DNA from: Nocardia mangyaensis
Lineage (GTDB): Bacteria > Actinomycetota > Actinomycetes > Mycobacteriales > Mycobacteriaceae
Assembly: GCF_001886715.1 (NCBI RefSeq)
Contig: NZ_CP018082.1
Location: 5,952,001-6,016,000, forward strand
Direction: 5' to 3'
Length of the DNA: 64,000 bases
This document shows, piece after piece, positions 58,691-64,000 of this stretch. Each line of letters starts with the position of its first letter. Positions within the stretch are counted from its first letter, which is position 1. Below the pieces are notes generated by a model. The model saw only the letters and a list, made by a program, of their open reading frames with translations. It had not been told where the DNA came from and made no database searches. The position numbers and the translations under genes were made by a program.

Positions 58691-59289
58691 CGTGGTCCTT
58701 CCGGGGCTGGTTCGGAGATGCTGCGCCACAGGTCGGTGTACCAGGGGTCGGGCGCCGCGGTGCGGGTGCTCATCGGGGGCGGCGCCGGCGCCTCGATGCC
58801 GGGAACCTGCACGATGTAGGGGGTTTCGCCGGGCATCACCAGGCGCAACCGGTCGCGCGCCTCGGAGCGGATGTAGGCCGGGTCCTCCTGCTGGGCCCGG
58901 CGATCGCGCAGGGCGGCGAGGTCGGCGTCGAGTTCGGCGCGCTGCTCGGCCAGCGCGGTGGCTTCGGCGCGCTGGCTGAAGTAGGTGCGGGTGGGCACCG
59001 CCAGGGTCAGCGCGAGGCCACACAGCACGGCCGCGAGGACCACTGCCTTACCGGTCGAGAGACCGAGGATGGTGTGCTCGTTGCGGTCGAGTTTGCCGCC
59101 GGTCTTGCGCTTGCCGCTGGTCTTGGCTGTGGCGCCCGTCGCGGATTCGGGGCGACGGCGCGTGGTGCGTTTAGCCGCCGCGGGGCGGCCGGGCGCGTCC
59201 AGATGGCTGGGGCGGGAGCGTGCGGCCCGCGACGTGCGGCGGTCGCCTCGTCCACCCGGACTGGTCCCACGCGCACGTCGCTCGGTCAT
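58687..59289 (-). CDS. Septum formation initiator (FtsB/DivIC-like)
   Basis: 200 aa. A very basic N-terminus (about 75 residues, RxxR and Thr/Arg-rich), one transmembrane helix (KAVVLAAVLCGLALTLAVP, about 80-98), then a coiled coil 'FSQRAEATALAEQRAELDADLAALRDRRAQQEDPAYIRSEARDRLRLVMPGE'. This is the DivIC/FtsB plan of cell-division membrane proteins that bind FtsL/FtsQ. It follows enolase by 23 nt, as in most actinobacteria. Confidence 0.9.
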   Translation of the reverse strand: MTERRARGTSPGGRGDRRTSRAARSRPSHLDAPGRPAAAKRTTRRRPESATGATAKTSGKRKTGGKLDRNEHTILGLSTGKAVVLAAVLCGLALTLAVPTRTYFSQRAEATALAEQRAELDADLAALRDRRAQQEDPAYIRSEARDRLRLVMPGETPYIVQVPGIEAPAPPPMSTRTAAPDPWYTDLWRSISEPAPEGPR

Positions 59290-59312
59290 TCGCTCCCTAC
59301 CCCGTCATCCGA

Positions 59313-60611
<1,299 letters not shown>

Positions 60612-60713
60612 TTACGACGGAAAGGCACGGTAGGTATCACGGGATTGGCCGTGCGGTGCCGAGCCTATCGTCTCGGCGTGACGTGGGGTAACCGGCACTC
60701 CGGGCGGCCGGAA

Positions 60714-61442
60714 CTAGGCCCGGCGCCCGATGCTGTACGCGGCGGCTCGGTCCCGCACCACGTGCATGTATTTGTTGGACTGGTTGTAGGCGAACAGGGC
60801 GCGCTGCCAGCCGTCGGCGGAGGTCAGGTCGCCGCCGCGGGTGCACAGGTAGCGGGCGGCGGTCAGCGCGGCGTCGTCGATGTTCTGCGGGTCGAGCACA
60901 CCGTCGCCGTTGGCGTCGACCGCCCAGCGCTGCCAGGTCTCCGGGATGAACTGCAGCGGGCCGACCGCGCGGTCATAGGTGGTGTCACCGTCGAGGGCGC
61001 CGCCGTCGGTGTCGCGGATCTCGGCATTGCCGTTGGTTCCGTCGAGGGCGACGCCGATGATCGGCGGGCGCACGATGCCGTCGGCATCGATCCTGGCACC
61101 GCGGTGGGTGCCGTGCGCGCTCTCCACGCTGGCGATGCCGGCCAGCGTGGTCCAGGCGATCCCGCATTCGGGCCTCGACTTGGCCAGCACCGCCGCCGCG
61201 TACCCGTAGGCCTCGAGCGCGACGGTGTCGATGCCGACCGCGCGGGATTGCTCGTCGGCCCAGCCACGAAGTTGCTCGGCGGCGCGGCCGGGCGCTTCCA
61301 CATCGATGACGGGCAGCGCGGCACCCGGCCCCGGCGGCATGTCACCGGGGATGGACGCGAGCGAACTGCACCCGGTGAGGAGCGCGGTCATCGCCACGGC
61401 GGCGAAGACGCCGACTTTCTGCACAGACACTCGATCAATCAT
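60714..61442 (-). CDS. Lytic transglycosylase-like lipoprotein
   Basis: About 242 aa. N-terminal lipoprotein signal ending 'LLTGCSS' (lipid on Cys near residue 24). The SLT/MltB-like domain has 'LAGIASVESAHGTHRGARIDADG' with the catalytic Glu in SVES, 'VGPLQFIPETWQRWAVDANGDGVLDPQNIDDAALTAARYLC' and 'LFAYNQSNKYMHVVRDRAAAY'. It would cut glycan strands in the cell envelope. ATG 61442 is followed by a GTG at 61430 that is also possible; neither has a strong ribosome site. Confidence 0.88.
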   Translation of the reverse strand: MIDRVSVQKVGVFAAVAMTALLTGCSSLASIPGDMPPGPGAALPVIDVEAPGRAAEQLRGWADEQSRAVGIDTVALEAYGYAAAVLAKSRPECGIAWTTLAGIASVESAHGTHRGARIDADGIVRPPIIGVALDGTNGNAEIRDTDGGALDGDTTYDRAVGPLQFIPETWQRWAVDANGDGVLDPQNIDDAALTAARYLCTRGGDLTSADGWQRALFAYNQSNKYMHVVRDRAAAYSIGRRA

Positions 61443-61504
61443 CCAGATCCACGGGCCTCGACGCACCTCTCACAGCGAGTTCTCAGAGTCGGCAGGCCTT
61501 CCGA

Positions 61505-64000
61505 TCATCCGATCAGGTTCGCTGTCGCCTGGTGCGCGGGGTGGGCCAGCACGGTTGCCGGGGCACCGGATTCGACGACTCGACCGTGGTCGAGAGTGAG
61601 CAGTCGGGTGCAGTGCCTGGCGACCAGGGTCATGTCGTGGCTGATCAGGAGGACGGCGGTGCCGTGCTCGGCACGCAGGCGATCGAGCAGGGTCATGATG
61701 GCGGCGACCGTGGCGGTGTCGAGGGCGGTGGTGATCTCGTCGCAGATCAGGACAGCTGGTTTCGCCGCGAGAGCGCGGGCCAGTGCGACGCGTTGGCGTT
61801 GGCCGCCGGAGAGTTCGTGGGCGTGGCGGGCGGCCAGGTCGCTGGGGAGTTCGACGTCGGCGAGCAGGGCTTCGACGTGTGCGCGGATCTCGTGGCGCGG
61901 CACCCGGGCGATGCGGCGCAGTGGGCGGGCGAGGGTTTGCTCGACGGTGCGGCGCGGGTTCAGTGCGGCCAGAGGGTTCTGGGTGACCAGTTGAATCCCG
62001 TTGACCGCGGCCTTGATTCGCCTGCGTCGTCCGATCGCGGTCCGCACACCCCGCAATTCGACGGTCCCGGTCGCCGCGGTGTGCGATCCGGCGATCGCCC
62101 GAGCCAGGGTCGTCTTCCCCGCCCCGGACGGCCCGACCACCGCCAGCGCCTCCCCCGCGCGCACACTGAGCTCTACCTCGGTGAGCAACTCGTGCCCCTC
62201 CGCCCACGCACTGATCCCCTTGGCCCGCAACGCTACTCCCGGTCCGTGTGGGTCCGCCGCCGGAACGGACACGCGCCACCGGAGCTGATCGCCCACCCTG
62301 GCGGCACCACTGGTCGGCTCGTTCCCTGCACTCCCGGGACTACTGGCCGTCTCGGGCGCCCCGAGTTGGCGATCGAGTACCGAACCAGCCGGCCCTGTCG
62401 TACCACCTCGCTCAGCGACCAGGCCGTTCTCCGGGCCCACGTCACCGCCCGTTGGCAACCCACGAGGTGGGCGAACTTCGATCACGGCATCGGCGAGAGC
62501 GTGGACGGTGGCAGTGTCATGACCGGAGAGCAGGATCGTGGTCGACTCGCGGGTGGCGAGATCGGCGATGAGCCGGGCTATTTCGGCGCGGAGGGCACCG
62601 TGCAGGCCCGCCAGCGGTTCGTCGAGGAGCAGGACGTCGGGGCGGCGGAGCACGGCGCGGGCGAGGGCGATGCGGCGTTGTTGGCCACCGGAGAGACGGC
62701 CGCAGCGGCGACGCAGGAAGGTGGGGTCGAGGCCGACGAGTTCGAGGACGGCGCGATGGTCGTCCGTGCCGGACGTGGGTGCGGCCTCGGCGAACAGGGC
62801 GCGCACGCGCATCAGCGGATTCAGTTCGGAGCCCGGATCCTGGCCGACATAGGCGATCCGCTCGCGCCGAAATGCCCGTAGCGCACCGGCATCGAGCGCG
62901 AAGACGTCCTGTCCACCAACCCACGCCACCCCCGCGCGCCGTGCCCCGGAGGGAAGATGCCCGAGCAACGCCCGCATCGCCGTCGACTTCCCCGCCCCCG
63001 ACGCCCCGGTCAACGCGGTGACCGTGCCCGCCACCAATCGAAACGACAGCGGCGCCAGCAATACCACCCCGTTCTCGGCGACCACACTCAAACCATCGAC
63101 CACCACCTCAGCACCGTCCCCCGCCACAGCCTCTGCACACTCGACCGCGACACCGGCACCGCCCGCATCGGCCGAGCTTTCGTCGATGTCGGCTTCGCCG
63201 GACCCAGCCGGAGCACCCACTGGCGCAGTGCCGCCGGTGACGACCAGGTTGACACCCACCGCGACGAGGGCGATGGCGGCGCTGGGGGTGAGGACGGACC
63301 AGGGATTGAGGAGCAGGCCGGGGGCGTTGTCGCGGACCATGATCGCCCAGTTGTCGGCGCCGATGCCGGGGAGCCCGAGGAAGGCGACGGTGCTCACGAG
63401 GTAGACGGCGACGACGAAGCGGAGGCCGAGCTGGGTGACGAAGACGGCGCGGAGGTTGGGCAGGACCTCACGAAAGACCAGGTGCGGGAGGGATTCTCCG
63501 CTGACGATCGCGGCTTCGAGGTAGCCGGTGCTCGCGATGCTCGCCGCCGAGGCCGCGAAGAGCCTGGCGCAGTAGGGCACACCGAACACCAGGGCGACGG
63601 TGATCAACGCGGCCTCGCCACCGTGCGGCCACGCGGTGAGCACGAGCAGGATGCCGAGGACCGCGGGGAGCAGGATGACCAGGTCACCGGCGAGTTCGAT
63701 GACCGCCCCGGCGCGCGGTCGGACCGCGGCGACCGTCCCGAGAGTCGCCGACAGCACCGTCACCGCCACCGCGATCACGGCCGAGACCACCAGCAGGCGC
63801 GCACCCCCGCTGAGCAGGTGGCTGAGCACATCACGCCCCAACCGATCGGTCCCGAGCATCGCGCCACCGCTCGGCGGCGCGAACGGCATCCCCACCGCCT
63901 GCTCCACCGGATACGGCGCCAGCAACGGCCCGACCACCGCGAGCAGCACCACCAGGCCCACTCCCGCCGCCACCGACCACCGCCACCGGCTGGCCGGTCG
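61505..64000 (-). CDS. Peptide/nickel-type ABC transporter: permease-ATPase-ATPase fusion (5' end beyond window)
   Basis: At least 832 codons, open to the window edge. The first 255 residues are a DppC-type permease ('GTDRLGRDVLSHLLSGGARLLVVSA', EAA-like loop 'AAIVSGESLPHLVFREVLPNL'). A first ATPase follows (Walker A 'TGASGAGKST', signature 'LSGGQQRRIALARAVL', Walker B 'LLLDEPLAGLH'), then a second one (Walker A 'GPSGAGKTTLARA', signature 'LSGGQRQRVALARALA', Walker B 'LICDEITTALDTATV'). Both look catalytically complete. Such dipeptide/oligopeptide systems usually have separate DppC, D and F proteins. The partner DppB-type permease and binding protein are presumably just outside the window to the right. 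Confidence 0.88.
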   Translation of the reverse strand, partial: RPASRWRWSVAAGVGLVVLLAVVGPLLAPYPVEQAVGMPFAPPSGGAMLGTDRLGRDVLSHLLSGGARLLVVSAVIAVAVTVLSATLGTVAAVRPRAGAVIELAGDLVILLPAVLGILLVLTAWPHGGEAALITVALVFGVPYCARLFAASAASIASTGYLEAAIVSGESLPHLVFREVLPNLRAVFVTQLGLRFVVAVYLVSTVAFLGLPGIGADNWAIMVRDNAPGLLLNPWSVLTPSAAIALVAVGVNLVVTGGTAPVGAPAGSGEADIDESSADAGGAGVAVECAEAVAGDGAEVVVDGLSVVAENGVVLLAPLSFRLVAGTVTALTGASGAGKSTAMRALLGHLPSGARRAGVAWVGGQDVFALDAGALRAFRRERIAYVGQDPGSELNPLMRVRALFAEAAPTSGTDDHRAVLELVGLDPTFLRRRCGRLSGGQQRRIALARAVLRRPDVLLLDEPLAGLHGALRAEIARLIADLATRESTTILLSGHDTATVHALADAVIEVRPPRGLPTGGDVGPENGLVAERGGTTGPAGSVLDRQLGAPETASSPGSAGNEPTSGAARVGDQLRWRVSVPAADPHGPGVALRAKGISAWAEGHELLTEVELSVRAGEALAVVGPSGAGKTTLARAIAGSHTAATGTVELRGVRTAIGRRRRIKAAVNGIQLVTQNPLAALNPRRTVEQTLARPLRRIARVPRHEIRAHVEALLADVELPSDLAARHAHELSGGQRQRVALARALAAKPAVLICDEITTALDTATVAAIMTLLDRLRAEHGTAVLLISHDMTLVARHCTRLLTLDHGRVVESGAPATVLAHPAHQATANLIG

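Overview
The window is high-GC actinobacterial chromosome. The best fit is Nocardia or a close relative. The evidence is a WhiB-family regulator, a 180-kDa-class NAD-glutamate dehydrogenase, PucR, PadR and MerR regulators, DUF501 next to a FtsB/DivIC-like protein, enolase and Ppx, several leaderless promoters, and large Gly/Pro-rich proteins like those linked to mycolic-acid bacterial secretion loci. No rRNA, tRNA, CRISPR array, insertion sequence, integrase or relaxase was seen.

Layout. 0-9.9 kb: two paralogous polytopic membrane proteins, two single-pass proteins, two tandem Gly-zipper/Pro-rich proteins of 820 and about 760 aa that share a C-terminal domain, a YdcF/DUF218 protein, and the start of a small 'VLNVDPEQL' protein at the left edge. 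10-15 kb: an epoxide-hydrolase-like enzyme and a compact terpenoid set (polyprenyl diphosphate synthase, class I terpene cyclase, FAD monooxygenase). 15-27.5 kb: an orphan membrane protein, remains of a polymorphic-toxin domain, two PucR regulators, a fatty-acid desaturase, a frameshifted patatin, an M23 peptidase with an extreme Thr/Pro tract, a truncated acyl-CoA ligase and a GltS glutamate symporter. 27.9-39 kb: a tightly overlapping operon for a Tcp/VirB-like type IV secretion channel (TcpC-like, small two-TM protein, TcpE-like, VirB4-like ATPase, two VirB6/TcpH-like proteins, a catalytically odd NlpC/P60-like protein) preceded by a GAF/PAS-like protein. 39.5-46 kb: NAD-glutamate dehydrogenase, WhiB protein, MerR regulator. 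46-50.5 kb: a phage-lysozyme-type muralytic protein, a decayed TrkH/KtrA potassium-uptake locus, PadR-DUF1048 and a MerR relic. 50.5-64 kb: a frameshifted hydrolase, MarR-type regulator with ABC exporter, P450-TetR pair, small secreted proteins, then housekeeping genes (Ppx, DUF501, FtsB/DivIC-like, enolase, lytic transglycosylase) and a permease-ATPase-ATPase fusion transporter that runs off the right edge.

How it may work together. Eight copies of one palindrome (consensus TTCCCA-N4-TGGGAA) lie upstream of the secretion-type genes: the left-edge gene, a membrane protein at 2.7 kb, the Gly/Pro-rich operon at 8.5 kb, the membrane protein at 15.4 kb, the T4SS operon at 37.8 kb and the muralytic protein at 47.3 kb. 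At four of these sites a -10-like hexamer follows after exactly 5 nt. Several of these units start with a short leader ORF, and three of the leader stops overlap or nearly touch the main start codon. I infer a dispersed, co-regulated envelope-spanning secretion system without its own relaxase or coupling ATPase in view. Separately, an operator-like dyad, GTACCG-N8-CGGTAC, occurs upstream of gltS, upstream of the glutamate dehydrogenase gene and between whiB and merR. This predicts a MerR-controlled glutamate uptake/catabolism regulon.

Several genes are broken (toxin domain, patatin, TrkH/KtrA, MerR, alpha/beta hydrolase). Two of these breaks are single-base changes in short homopolymers and could be assembly errors.
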